NCBI GenBank assembly: GCA_938004375.1
Contig: CALKWH010000178.1
Coordinates: 1-12,829, forward strand
Source: an uncultured Pseudomonadota bacterium
GTDB taxonomy: Bacteria > Myxococcota_A > Polyangia > HGW-17
Length of the DNA stretch: 12,829 nucleotides
Direction of reading: 5' to 3'
Shown: positions 6,501 to 11,588 of the stretch, in pieces
Numbering within the stretch: the stretch's first letter is position 1
How the letters are laid out: every line of letters starts with the position of its first letter
The notes under the pieces: generated by a model
Seen by the model: the letters and a program-made list of their open reading frames with translations, nothing else
Database searches by the model: none
Told to the model about the DNA's origin: nothing
Program-made: the position numbers and the translations under genes

Positions 6501-8818
6501 CGGCTGCGGTAGGCGCACAGTAGGCGCAGGCCGGCGGACAAGACAGGATCGCTCCACGGGGCCGGGAGTTTCTCGTGCAGTCGCGGGTCCGGAGTGGCGA
6601 CGTCATAGAGCCACAGCGCGTCGATCGGATCGCGGCCGGGCTCGAAGGACAGGCTCCGGCCGGTCCGAAGGGCGGCGAGGGTGGTCTCGACGGACCGGAC
6701 CGTCTCATGGTGCTGGGCCAGGAACTCCCAGTTGGCGTTGCGCCAGGCCAGGTCGAGCAGGCGTCCGGTGACCAGCGGATGATCCAGCCCCTGGCTCTCG
6801 AGGAGCTCGAAGGCCCTGCCGGGGTCGCCTCCGTCGCGCTCCCGGAGCACGGAGGCCTCCAGGTGCAGGGCGGCGGCCTCGTCGCCCTCGTTGACCAGCC
6901 GCAGCCAGGCGCCGTGGCGGTCCAGCACGTCGGTGAGGGCGTCCACATCCCCGCCGCACAGCCGGGCCAGGGCCTGCCAGATCACGGGGGCGTGCTCCTC
7001 GGCCAGGGATACGGCGTCCTCGTAGAGCCGCACCGCGGCCGCCGGATCCCCCATCCGCTCGTACAACTGCGCCGCACACATGTTCAGCGCGACGCGGAAC
7101 TCGGGATCAACGACCTGTTCGGCGAGCCGGACACAGTGCTCGAGGGCGGCCTGGGTGTCGCCGGAGATGGTGGCCAGCCGCCAGAGGGCCAGGCGGGAGG
7201 GCAGGTGATCGGGCTTCTCGAGGAGGGCGGCTTCGTAGGCCTCGGCGGCGGCGGCCCCCTGCTGAAGGCACTCGGCGAGGAAGCCGGACCAGTAGTGCAG
7301 GGGATAGCGGTCGGTGGGGGCGCACTTCTGCAGCTCGACTAGCATCAGGGGGCGCACCTTTTCCAGCATGCCCCGCAGGAACAGGAATCTGCGGATGTGC
7401 CACAGGTTCGGCGCCAGGTGCGGGTTCAGGTCGACCGCCCGGGCATAGAGCTTGATGGCGGCACCCAGGTTGCCGCCCGTCTCGTACAGGTAACCGGCCT
7501 CGTGGTAGTGGCGGGACTTCTCGGCGGCGCCCTCGGATCGTTCGGCGTAGCGCTCCCAGAGGGCGATGCGCTCCTCCGGGGTCCTGGAGAGGAAGGCCTG
7601 CCCGAAGTCGGTGAGTCGGCCCGGATCCGGCACCGGATAGGCGACGGCGGGGTCGGCGATCTCGATCTGAGCCGGGGCCGGCGCGACCTGAGGCGTGGGG
7701 CCGGCGGCCGGGGAGGAGTCTTCCTGGGGCGAGGGGACGGCCGGGCGCGGGGGAAGGGACGGCCGCACGCGGGGTGGGGGCAAGGGCGGCGGGGCCGGAC
7801 GATCGGCCTCGTCGTTGGTCAGGAGGGCACCGGGGGGGGTCACCCAGAAGTTCTCCTCCTCGACCATCTCCACGATGTCACCCTCCAATTCGAGGACCTC
7901 GGGCTCGGCCGCTTCGAGCGGCTTCTCCCGGTCTTGGCGGTCCTGCGCGACCTCGCGGGGGCCGGTGGCGGGCCGGGGCCTGGCCGTGGCGTACAGGTCG
8001 ATGTCGGGGACATCGTCGATGTCCATGGCAAACGGCGCGTCGGGATCCCCGGGGGAGGAAAGGGGTGCGGGTGGCGGTTCCACGACGGGTGACGGCTCCA
8101 CCACGGGCAATGGCTCCATCACGGGCGGCGGCTCCATCACGGGCGGCGGGGTCGCCAGGCTGTCCTCGATGGGCACGACGGCCACGGGCGTGGCTTCGTC
8201 GGCGGCGGACGCGAGGGGCAGCGGGCCGCGTAGCAGGCCGGAGACTTCGGTGGAGATCTCGGCGGAGACTTCGGCGGATATCTCGGCGGAGATTTCGGTG
8301 GAGACATGGGAGATCGATGAAATCTCGCTGATCTCGCCCAGGTCGGAGAGCTCGGACGGGATCGAGGAGATTTCGGCGGAGATGGCCGAGATCTCGGAGA
8401 TCTCGGAGGAGATCTCGGTCGAGGCGTCATGCACGTCGAGGCCCGCCGGGGCGCGGGGCTTGTCACCGACGTCGGTGATCTCGGCGAGCTCCTCGTCCTC
8501 GTCCTCCCCGTCGCCGTGGACCTGCGAGTCGAACTCGGGCAGCTCCCAGGGGAAGGAGTCTTCGTTGCGCTTCGGCCTGGGCACCGAGTTCAGGTCCTCG
8601 GCCAGGATCTCGTCCTGGGGCGACGTGGGCGCACGGGGGGGAAGCTCGGCCGCCTCGGCGAAGGGATCCTCGCCGGCGAAGGGATCCTGGGCCTGCTCCT
8701 CGGACTTGAAGAAGTCCTCGAAGCCCAGCATGGCCTCGAGACTCTCCTTCCGGCCGGAAGAATGCTGTTCCCGTTCGTCAACTCCAGGATCTTTCGGGTC
8801 CCTCGGATCAAAAGTCAT
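572..8818 (-). CDS. Giant cytoplasmic TPR/alpha-solenoid protein with low-complexity N-terminus and degenerate M48-like C-terminal domain
   Basis: One uninterrupted frame of 2,748 residues with no signal peptide, so probably cytoplasmic. Residues 1-130 are acidic and disordered with two DPFA motifs (45-48, 51-54). Residues 134-193 are a Glu-Ile-Ser-rich repeat, 224-250 a PPVMEP-type proline repeat, and 340-400 proline-rich linker. From about 420 to 2430 the chain is a long helical solenoid; clear TPR units lie at about 437-465, where LGAAIKLYARAVDLNP matches the consensus, and at about 2305-2400. The last 260 residues (2489-2748) form a separate domain resembling the M48-peptidase-like tail of large myxobacterial TPR proteins, with the zinc ligands lost. 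TPR solenoids bind protein partners, so a scaffold role is inferred; no catalytic role is evident. The start is supported by GAGGA (8829-8825) six bases before ATG. It follows the propeller gene by 16 bases. I cannot assign a gene name. Confidence 0.9.
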   Translation of the reverse strand: MTFDPRDPKDPGVDEREQHSSGRKESLEAMLGFEDFFKSEEQAQDPFAGEDPFAEAAELPPRAPTSPQDEILAEDLNSVPRPKRNEDSFPWELPEFDSQVHGDGEDEDEELAEITDVGDKPRAPAGLDVHDASTEISSEISEISAISAEISSIPSELSDLGEISEISSISHVSTEISAEISAEVSAEISTEVSGLLRGPLPLASAADEATPVAVVPIEDSLATPPPVMEPPPVMEPLPVVEPSPVVEPPPAPLSSPGDPDAPFAMDIDDVPDIDLYATARPRPATGPREVAQDRQDREKPLEAAEPEVLELEGDIVEMVEEENFWVTPPGALLTNDEADRPAPPPLPPPRVRPSLPPRPAVPSPQEDSSPAAGPTPQVAPAPAQIEIADPAVAYPVPDPGRLTDFGQAFLSRTPEERIALWERYAERSEGAAEKSRHYHEAGYLYETGGNLGAAIKLYARAVDLNPHLAPNLWHIRRFLFLRGMLEKVRPLMLVELQKCAPTDRYPLHYWSGFLAECLQQGAAAAEAYEAALLEKPDHLPSRLALWRLATISGDTQAALEHCVRLAEQVVDPEFRVALNMCAAQLYERMGDPAAAVRLYEDAVSLAEEHAPVIWQALARLCGGDVDALTDVLDRHGAWLRLVNEGDEAAALHLEASVLRERDGGDPGRAFELLESQGLDHPLVTGRLLDLAWRNANWEFLAQHHETVRSVETTLAALRTGRSLSFEPGRDPIDALWLYDVATPDPRLHEKLPAPWSDPVLSAGLRLLCAYRSREAADLEAVLATGPAPAEAWWAAYWLSLEQDPAAARALLGRMRSEASDLQDGFFRREWIRLCLLGQAAPEEARAALAADGDTPEQLLLAAELAFSAGDLPAAAAGFEASLPLLSEPRGRILVALQAARILHQTGDLEGARRVLADADPDPELAPVNRFLARLARDHEALVAGLELDEAPAARLEAAHLRARTDVQAALGALEAVDGPEARWLRFELVRRADDPAGLRELAASLAADYPDDAANLLAAIAIELRDRHDEDASDLMRVAVSASPGDRVLFSAAERELARAGMPRDMWHEALDVDLPELDELEKWIALSWDESDPEAAAALASLAGRATAPADRIATTFLGFLAQRDRDDQRILEALDRDGLTGRADFLRFWNAPDPAQTTSALSHPLTRPFEELTALLGEGIGDPALAHLPALNAEGCSRLDEALRLRPTTGFTVGTCLACSRIARVITDMLLLSEAESRLALLLPEGHPRRLLALERTAAGASLTENHELSLQAAWLLYRDAPGADALRQCIDYAISAEDREVLRFFLIQAQYQIPDDERMQLAAKYLGESGEELVAIEPGDAPVPAILGAATVIPSTPLVPVLPEESIIQEMPAEYWMEDAAVLLELAMSEPEPDLLTEAAALYLLAGETGAAQGALDDVAETQPARALFQLAIAARARDASLAFQAAGRLAGRAGEPLHSVLAELALLLDEPLPAETTRVHAGAWRVQLDGILRHADWDQLVSHAEKCPDDPVLKFCVARAIQEHDGQRATELYLSLLQTDLVFPALFQILRLAWRIEKSMFVKPALIRLSQLSSEPTVAMEKLRAGMEVTELPAHSLVVLTAYLRGLVPARVLSGLVASPGLRARLLTQAALEAGEDVQEELAGIDPGTPELEMIRRLGSLDLEPGTLLEAEKASPIASPALAWWLGTTPESLPEPLPDYYRLEAIRLRAAWDDTTDLLPAEVRPAYETLARLAFLERGHDPSLNRLLAFARKDEDRLDALRTERDRETAADYDALGSPAAFGALLLDPESRPGTADTWILAGHRRELGGTPVAAAWEPAFASGAGDALLAWRAAVGEELTAEAPSELWAHLAPPEAVERLRRRWERRSGIPGTPPVPDATDEVGLGLNFLHSLLAGDESIAYLEGETAPLLAALARRSMFRLGLWPDLTRHFLDLLDTDLTPARKAECFRQMIRIDSEGRADEDSAILTRRALGEMYPRDTHNLLSLLELDRGRLDTESELVWFVHLARSREAVPDRVACALESWRLEYLILRSLPAREAVQELVGLDTSDPSLTWWAFCLLADAFPYELAARQYPPEDESGMVFWRRSLSQLAWEEARGGFERLAVQWGAELPLVEQFLEGALSRGEGELTHRMLQARSLDPFLEEEQRIECLYAGALALETWADLPEPSIAAYRAVLELRAEHEAAFLRLRLLLDRLGRHAELADLVQARSHLERRPEILARLLVDLADLELNVLLNRKAARLTHVRLAELLPAWKPGLSTLSTLHEEEADWPAAADILARWLALETDPFVRCSICRRLGHAEQTQEHPRPALDWYIQSLELDQAQLDLWEKVVDLHLQLGDAKKAAWALKKCLTLQPSVEIKVTYLQRLGDIYENQLRDKRLAREAFVEAVDCSEGSLAAVESLVHFYERNTDSASRNVKLDLLWTAERQKVTGPEARDHVLRIAHFAMWKRNDVAADLLSECAAALGIPERELPVKPKRHALNPDVLRSEELGNYLYPQDLVQSQRRMLQVVHEEACRHLKDVFKKSVPGRSDRVKQPPEALLSILGRQPKAVEVYQTNIPHLLWLPMDPPVLLVPTSWPLAELTDPQWQFLLGGHLFLHEAGLSIPLALTADQLVHFLAALVQTVFPERRIEGMDNTMLQDFSRWAQKIVGRKDRDLLAGLILEMGTFGRKDLLAVQELLQRTADRAGYLCAGGFAPVSACQAYLENGSERVQRLLQFAVTQTHFQLREIALVEGMRG
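576..581 (-). promoter_or_regulatory. Ribosome binding site that fixes the start of the four-helix membrane protein
   Basis: GAGGGG on the minus strand lies six bases before the ATG at 569-567. It is embedded in the last codons of the giant TPR gene, so initiation here probably depends on ribosomes finishing that gene. Confidence 0.6.
725..1012 (-). other. Degenerate M48-like peptidase core in the giant TPR protein
   Basis: This covers residues 2603-2698. The segment FLLGGHLFLHEAG occupies the place of the M48 helix F-x-x-G-H-E-x-x-H; aligned that way the HExxH becomes GHLFL, with both histidine ligands and the glutamate gone. Further on, LLQRTADRAG (ending at residue 2698) resembles the E-x-E-A-D-R-x-G segment that supplies the third zinc ligand in M48 enzymes, again without the glutamate. 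The alignment is by eye and from memory of related myxobacterial proteins, so the fold assignment is an inference. Confidence 0.45.
8069..8149 (-). repeat. 18-bp tandem repeat encoding a proline-rich hexapeptide
   Basis: About four copies of an 18-bp unit (plus-strand consensus GGCTCCATCACGGGCGGC) lie in frame in the giant TPR gene and encode PPVMEP, PPVMEP, LPVVEP and SPVVEP at residues about 225-248. The right-hand copies are nearly identical and the left-hand ones have drifted. It is probably an extended linker whose length may vary between strains. Confidence 0.85.
8240..8419 (-). repeat. Low-complexity repeat built on the palindrome GAGATCTC, encoding a Glu-Ile-Ser array
   Basis: This stretch encodes residues 134-193 of the giant TPR protein, a run of EIS, SAEIS and AEVS units. 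Ile, Val or Leu recur every three or four residues (136, 140, 143, 146, 150, 153, 157, 160), which would put a hydrophobic stripe on a helix. Exact GAGATCTC occurs at 8253, 8389 (inside the 12-bp palindrome CCGAGATCTCGG at 8386-8397), 8397 and 8409. Because the unit is self-complementary, the opposite strand also reads as Glu-Ile-Ser. Confidence 0.85.
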
Positions 8819-8834
8819 CGTGAATCCTCATGTT

Positions 8835-9971
8835 CTACCGGGTTTCGATGGCGTACATCTGGCCGGTGTCGGCGCCGAAATACAGGGTCCCGCGCGGAGA
8901 GAGCACGGGGGACGAGTCGACGTCCTTGCCCAGATTGTGTTTGAATAGCAGGGTCCCGTCAGGCCTCAGCGCGTAGAAGAAGTCGTCCCGGGAGCCGAAG
9001 TACAGGTTGTTCGAGGAGTCGACCAGGATCGCCGCAAAGCTCTCTCCCTGGGCGACACGCCGGGTGGCGAGGATGTCCCCGGCGGCCGAGAGACGCCAGA
9101 AGGTCCCGTTGCGGTCGACGACCACCAGCTCGTTGTCGTGGTTGAACGAGGGCATCATCATGGATTGAATCTGGCCCAGGACGAACCGGCGCTTGGCCTG
9201 GTGAGTGAACGAATACAGGCCGCCGAGGGTGGCAACGTACAGGTTGCCGTCGCGGTCGAGGGGCACCGTGCCGGACTGGATGCGGACGTAGAGGTTGGTC
9301 TGCCACAGGATGCCCCCGGTGGGCGTGAGCGCGGCGACGGTGCCGCCCGAGGTCGTCACGTACAGGATCCTGCGGCTCTCGTCATAGGTTGGGGACGCGT
9401 TGCTCCAGCCTCCGTAGAGGTCGACCTTCCAGAGCTGCTGACCGTTCTGGACGGCGATCGTCTGGCCGCCGAAGTTGGTGAAAACGATGATGTTGCCCGG
9501 CAGGATCAGCGGACTCGAGCGGATGTCGTTGCCGGAGTTGAAGCGCCACTTCAATTTTCCGTCCGGGCTGATCGCGTACAGGTAGTCGTCGTCGCTGCCC
9601 ACGTAAACGGTTCCGTCGGTGCCGATGGACGGGGTGGAGTCCACGTCACCGCGGGTCTGGAATTTCCAGACCTGCTTGCCGGCGGCGTCGAGGCAGTACA
9701 CCGCGTCGTCCTGGCTGCCGAAGTAGATGCGCCCGGCGGAATCCACCACCGGCGACGAGAAAATGTTCTTGGAGGTCTGGAAGGACCAGGCGATGCGGAA
9801 ATTGGTGGGGCCCGGGTGGGGCATCTGACCGGAGCGACGCCAGTTGTTCCGGTACGTCGAGATGGTCTCGAACAGGTCGACCCACTGAATGGTGTCGACG
9901 GGGTAGGACCGGGTCGAGGACACGAGGAGCAAAAAGAATAAAGGCCATATATAAACAAATGTCCGACGCAT
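8835..9971 (-). CDS. Secreted PQQ-type beta-propeller protein
   Basis: A 378-residue protein with a signal peptide (MRRTFVYIWPLFFLLLVSST, cleavage about residue 22) and no lipobox cysteine, so it should be periplasmic or exported. After a 35-residue linker it consists of eight repeats of about 40 residues, beginning near 72, 112, 152, 189, 231, 270, 311 and 352. Each follows the pattern SSPV-D-GxIYxGSxDxxxYALxxxGxxxWxF typical of PQQ-like propellers. The last repeat stops after its YAIETR strand, and the missing outer strand seems to come from residues 59-71 (RIAWSFQTSKNIF), giving an eight-bladed ring closed by its N-terminus. Such propellers often act as assembly or binding platforms (BamB, for example) and many bind no PQQ; nothing here identifies an enzyme. 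It is first in the operon with the giant TPR gene. The Shine-Dalgarno sequence is poor. Confidence 0.85.
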   Translation of the reverse strand: MRRTFVYIWPLFFLLLVSSTRSYPVDTIQWVDLFETISTYRNNWRRSGQMPHPGPTNFRIAWSFQTSKNIFSSPVVDSAGRIYFGSQDDAVYCLDAAGKQVWKFQTRGDVDSTPSIGTDGTVYVGSDDDYLYAISPDGKLKWRFNSGNDIRSSPLILPGNIIVFTNFGGQTIAVQNGQQLWKVDLYGGWSNASPTYDESRRILYVTTSGGTVAALTPTGGILWQTNLYVRIQSGTVPLDRDGNLYVATLGGLYSFTHQAKRRFVLGQIQSMMMPSFNHDNELVVVDRNGTFWRLSAAGDILATRRVAQGESFAAILVDSSNNLYFGSRDDFFYALRPDGTLLFKHNLGKDVDSSPVLSPRGTLYFGADTGQMYAIETR

Positions 9972-9978
9972 GGTTCAC

Positions 9979-10006
9979 ATACTAACTTTATATGGGGGAA
10001 AATCAA
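9979..10006 (-). promoter_or_regulatory. Possible sigma70-like promoter for the propeller-TPR operon
   Basis: On the minus strand, TTGATT (10006-10001) and TAGTAT (9984-9979) are separated by 16 bases, each matching four of six consensus positions. Transcription starting seven bases after the -10 would fall on the A of the ATG at 9971, giving a leaderless mRNA. A rival -10, TATAAA (9992-9987), lacks a matching -35 but would also give a leader of under about 15 bases. Confidence 0.35.
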
Positions 10007-10015
10007 GCTGATGGT

Positions 10016-10068
10016 ACGGGGAAATCCGGGGTGTTGACCGGGCCGGGAAAACGTGTCAGTTTCCCCGT
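10016..10068 (+). promoter_or_regulatory. Inverted repeat in the hisS leader
   Basis: ACGGGGAAA (10016-10024) and TTTCCCCGT (10060-10068) are perfect 9-base complements separated by 35 bases, ending just before the hisS ribosome binding site. In RNA they would form the base of a stem-loop whose interior includes further GC-rich complementarity (CCGG/CCGG). It could be a leader structure or a protein site; I do not recognise a T-box or another named riboswitch. A weak -35-like TTGACC lies inside at 10034-10039. Confidence 0.4.
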
Positions 10069-10073
10069 TCGAC

Positions 10074-10080
10074 GGAGAGG
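10074..10080 (+). promoter_or_regulatory. Ribosome binding site that fixes the hisS start
   Basis: GGAGAGG is placed four bases before the ATG at 10085. This favours the 446-residue product over the in-frame ATG at 9992, which has no comparable site and would add 31 residues not expected before the GTRD motif. Confidence 0.75.
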
Positions 10081-10084
10081 TGCC

Positions 10085-11425
10085 ATGTCCACGAAAGCCC
10101 CGCTACCCCCCACCGGAACCCGCGACTTCCTTCCCGACGCGGTGCGCCGCCGCCGCCACGTCCAGGGCGTCATCGCGCGCTGCTTCGAGCGCCACGGCTA
10201 CGAGCCGCTGGAGACCCCGGCGATGGAGCGCCTGGAGGTGCTCCTGGGGAAGTACGGCGAGGAGGGGGACAAGCTTCTGTTTAAAGTATTACACAGAGGA
10301 GATAAATTAAAGCGCGTGTTGGAAAATCCTCCGGTGGCGGAGTCCGAGCTCACCGAGCTCGGACTGCGTTATGACCTGACAGTGCCGCTGGCCCGAGTCG
10401 CTGCGAACTATCCGGAGCAACTGACGCGCATCTTCAAGCGCTATCAGATCCAGCCCGTCTGGCGCGCCGACCGGCCGGCCAAGGGGCGTTTTCGGGAGTT
10501 CTATCAGTGTGATGTTGATATATTGGGCTCACAGGAAATATTGGCTGAGCTGGACATCTTCGCCGCCATCGGCGAGATCCTGGACGAGCTGGGGCTTCGC
10601 GACTTCGAGCTGCACGTGAACCACCGCGGCTGGCTCTCGGGGCTGCTCGCCTCCCTGGACGTCCCCGCCGCCGCCCACGCGACCGTCCTGGGGGTGCTCG
10701 ACAAGCTCGACAAGATCGGCCCCGACGCGGTCCTCGCCGAGCTCGTGGAGAAGGACGTCTCCGAGGCCTGCCGGGCGCGGCTGCCGGAGTTGTTCGCCGC
10801 CCTCCTCGGCGCCCGGCCGCGGCCGGAGGACTTCGCCGCGCGGGTGGCCGACCGGCCGGGGGGCGCCGCCGCCATGGACCAGTTGGCCACCGTGCTGGCC
10901 TGGGATGCGCCCCGGGGCGGCCGCATCGTCTGGAACCCGCTGCTGGCCCGGGGCCTGGATTACTATACGGGCCTGATCTACGAACTGCGCATTCCGCCGT
11001 GGCCGTCGAGCTTCGGCGGCGGCGGCCGGTACGACAACCTCATCGGCATGTTCTCCGCCCGGCCGGTGCCCGCCGTCGGTTTCTCCTTCGGGCTCGAGCG
11101 TGTGCTGGACGTGCTCGAGGAGCGCGGCCTTTTACCGGCCCCCGGAGGGCACGCGGCGGCGGTCGCGGGGGTGCTCGACTCCTCCGTGGTCGCCTGGGCG
11201 CTCGAGGTGGTGGGCCGCCTCCGGGCCGGCGGTCTGTCCATCGACCTCTTCCCCGAGGTCACCGGCGCCGGGAAAGTCATGAAGTGGGCGGACAAGAAAA
11301 AAGTACCCATTGTTTTATTCGCCGGAACCGCCGAGCGGGAAGCCGGCACCCTCGCCTGGAAGAACCTGGCCACCGGCGCCGCCGGGAGCCTGCCCGTCGA
11401 GGAAATTCCCCATTTATTCCATTGA
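10085..11425 (+). CDS. hisS: Histidine--tRNA ligase (histidyl-tRNA synthetase)
   Basis: Charges tRNA-His with histidine using ATP, in the cytoplasm. The 446-residue length is normal for the family. All class II landmarks are visible: GTRD at 11-14; LRYDLTVPLAR at 94-104; motif 2 as FREFYQCDVD at 136-145; the histidine-specific motif ARGLDYYTG at 288-296 with the catalytic-type Arg289; GGGGRYDNL at 311-319; and motif 3 as AVGFSFGLERVL at 330-341. The C-terminal anticodon-binding domain runs from about 357 to 446. The GKYGEEGDKLLFK segment (55-67) marks the sequence type I associate with Bacteroidetes and eukaryote-like enzymes rather than the E. coli type. Several short AT-rich stretches with unusual codons interrupt the otherwise GC-rich gene. 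It is transcribed divergently from the propeller operon and separated by 163 bp from the next large gene. Confidence 0.97.
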   Translation: MSTKAPLPPTGTRDFLPDAVRRRRHVQGVIARCFERHGYEPLETPAMERLEVLLGKYGEEGDKLLFKVLHRGDKLKRVLENPPVAESELTELGLRYDLTVPLARVAANYPEQLTRIFKRYQIQPVWRADRPAKGRFREFYQCDVDILGSQEILAELDIFAAIGEILDELGLRDFELHVNHRGWLSGLLASLDVPAAAHATVLGVLDKLDKIGPDAVLAELVEKDVSEACRARLPELFAALLGARPRPEDFAARVADRPGGAAAMDQLATVLAWDAPRGGRIVWNPLLARGLDYYTGLIYELRIPPWPSSFGGGGRYDNLIGMFSARPVPAVGFSFGLERVLDVLEERGLLPAPGGHAAAVAGVLDSSVVAWALEVVGRLRAGGLSIDLFPEVTGAGKVMKWADKKKVPIVLFAGTAEREAGTLAWKNLATGAAGSLPVEEIPHLFH

Positions 11426-11465
11426 TTTTCAATACGAGCGCAACTAATCCGGGGGAGGCCTGTCC

Positions 11466-11519
11466 ATGGGTTCGTTCCGCCTGGGACCGGTCGCCGGTGT
11501 GCCGGTCGGTTTTGCTTGA
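11466..11519 (+). CDS. Possible 17-codon ORF (leader peptide or small protein)
   Basis: ATG at 11466 opens a 17-residue frame (MGSFRLGPVAGVPVGFA) ending in TGA at 11517-11519. GGGGGAGG (11451-11458) sits seven bases before the ATG, an ideal Shine-Dalgarno arrangement. The hairpin-like repeat at 11485-11513 lies inside the frame, and the putative promoter of the next gene overlaps its stop. This could be a leader peptide, a small hydrophobic protein or chance, and there is no conservation evidence. Confidence 0.3.
   Translation: MGSFRLGPVAGVPVGFA
11485..11513 (+). terminator. Weak terminator-like hairpin after hisS
   Basis: GACCGG (11485-11490) and CCGGTC (11502-11507) can pair over an 11-base loop, followed by GGTTTT. 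The stem is short and the T-run has only four bases. A competing small hairpin, ACCGG-TCG-CCGGT (11486-11498), overlaps it. It is about 60 bases after the hisS stop. Confidence 0.35.
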
Positions 11520-11543
11520 CTTTCTATCATGAAGTGATAGATC
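11516..11543 (+). promoter_or_regulatory. Possible sigma70-like promoter of the secreted-protein/beta-barrel operon
   Basis: TTGACT (11516-11521, five of six consensus bases) is followed after 16 bases by TAGATC (11538-11543), a weak -10. The local AT-richness contrasts with the surrounding sequence, and the position about 45 bases ahead of the next start codon suits a promoter. Confidence 0.4.
11523..11541 (+). promoter_or_regulatory. Palindromic operator-like site in the promoter spacer
   Basis: TCTATCA-TGAAG-TGATAGA is a perfect inverted repeat with 7-base arms and a 5-base centre. It lies between the candidate -35 and -10 and overlaps the latter, where a dimeric repressor would block RNA polymerase. 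No regulator gene is visible in the window. Confidence 0.45.
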
Positions 11544-11588
11544 AACTCCCGCTACGTGCGCGGCATTAGGGCTTTGGAGGACTCCATC

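Noticed and set aside
4022..6523. Second antisense frame of 833 codons
   Set aside because: Same explanation: a mirror of GC-rich coding sequence, without its own ribosome binding site or domain.
9992..10084. Upstream ATG extending hisS by 31 codons
   Set aside because: It has no Shine-Dalgarno sequence, the extension is unlike known HisRS N-termini, and a strong site precedes the ATG at 10085.
11421..11433. ATTGA-TTT-TCAAT palindrome over the hisS stop codon
   Set aside because: Arms of five A/T-rich bases with a three-base loop are too weak to call a terminator or operator.
11556..11588. GTG start extending the secreted protein by 11 residues
   Set aside because: It would bury the signal peptide behind an acidic-containing extension, and GGAGG is correctly spaced for the ATG at 11589.
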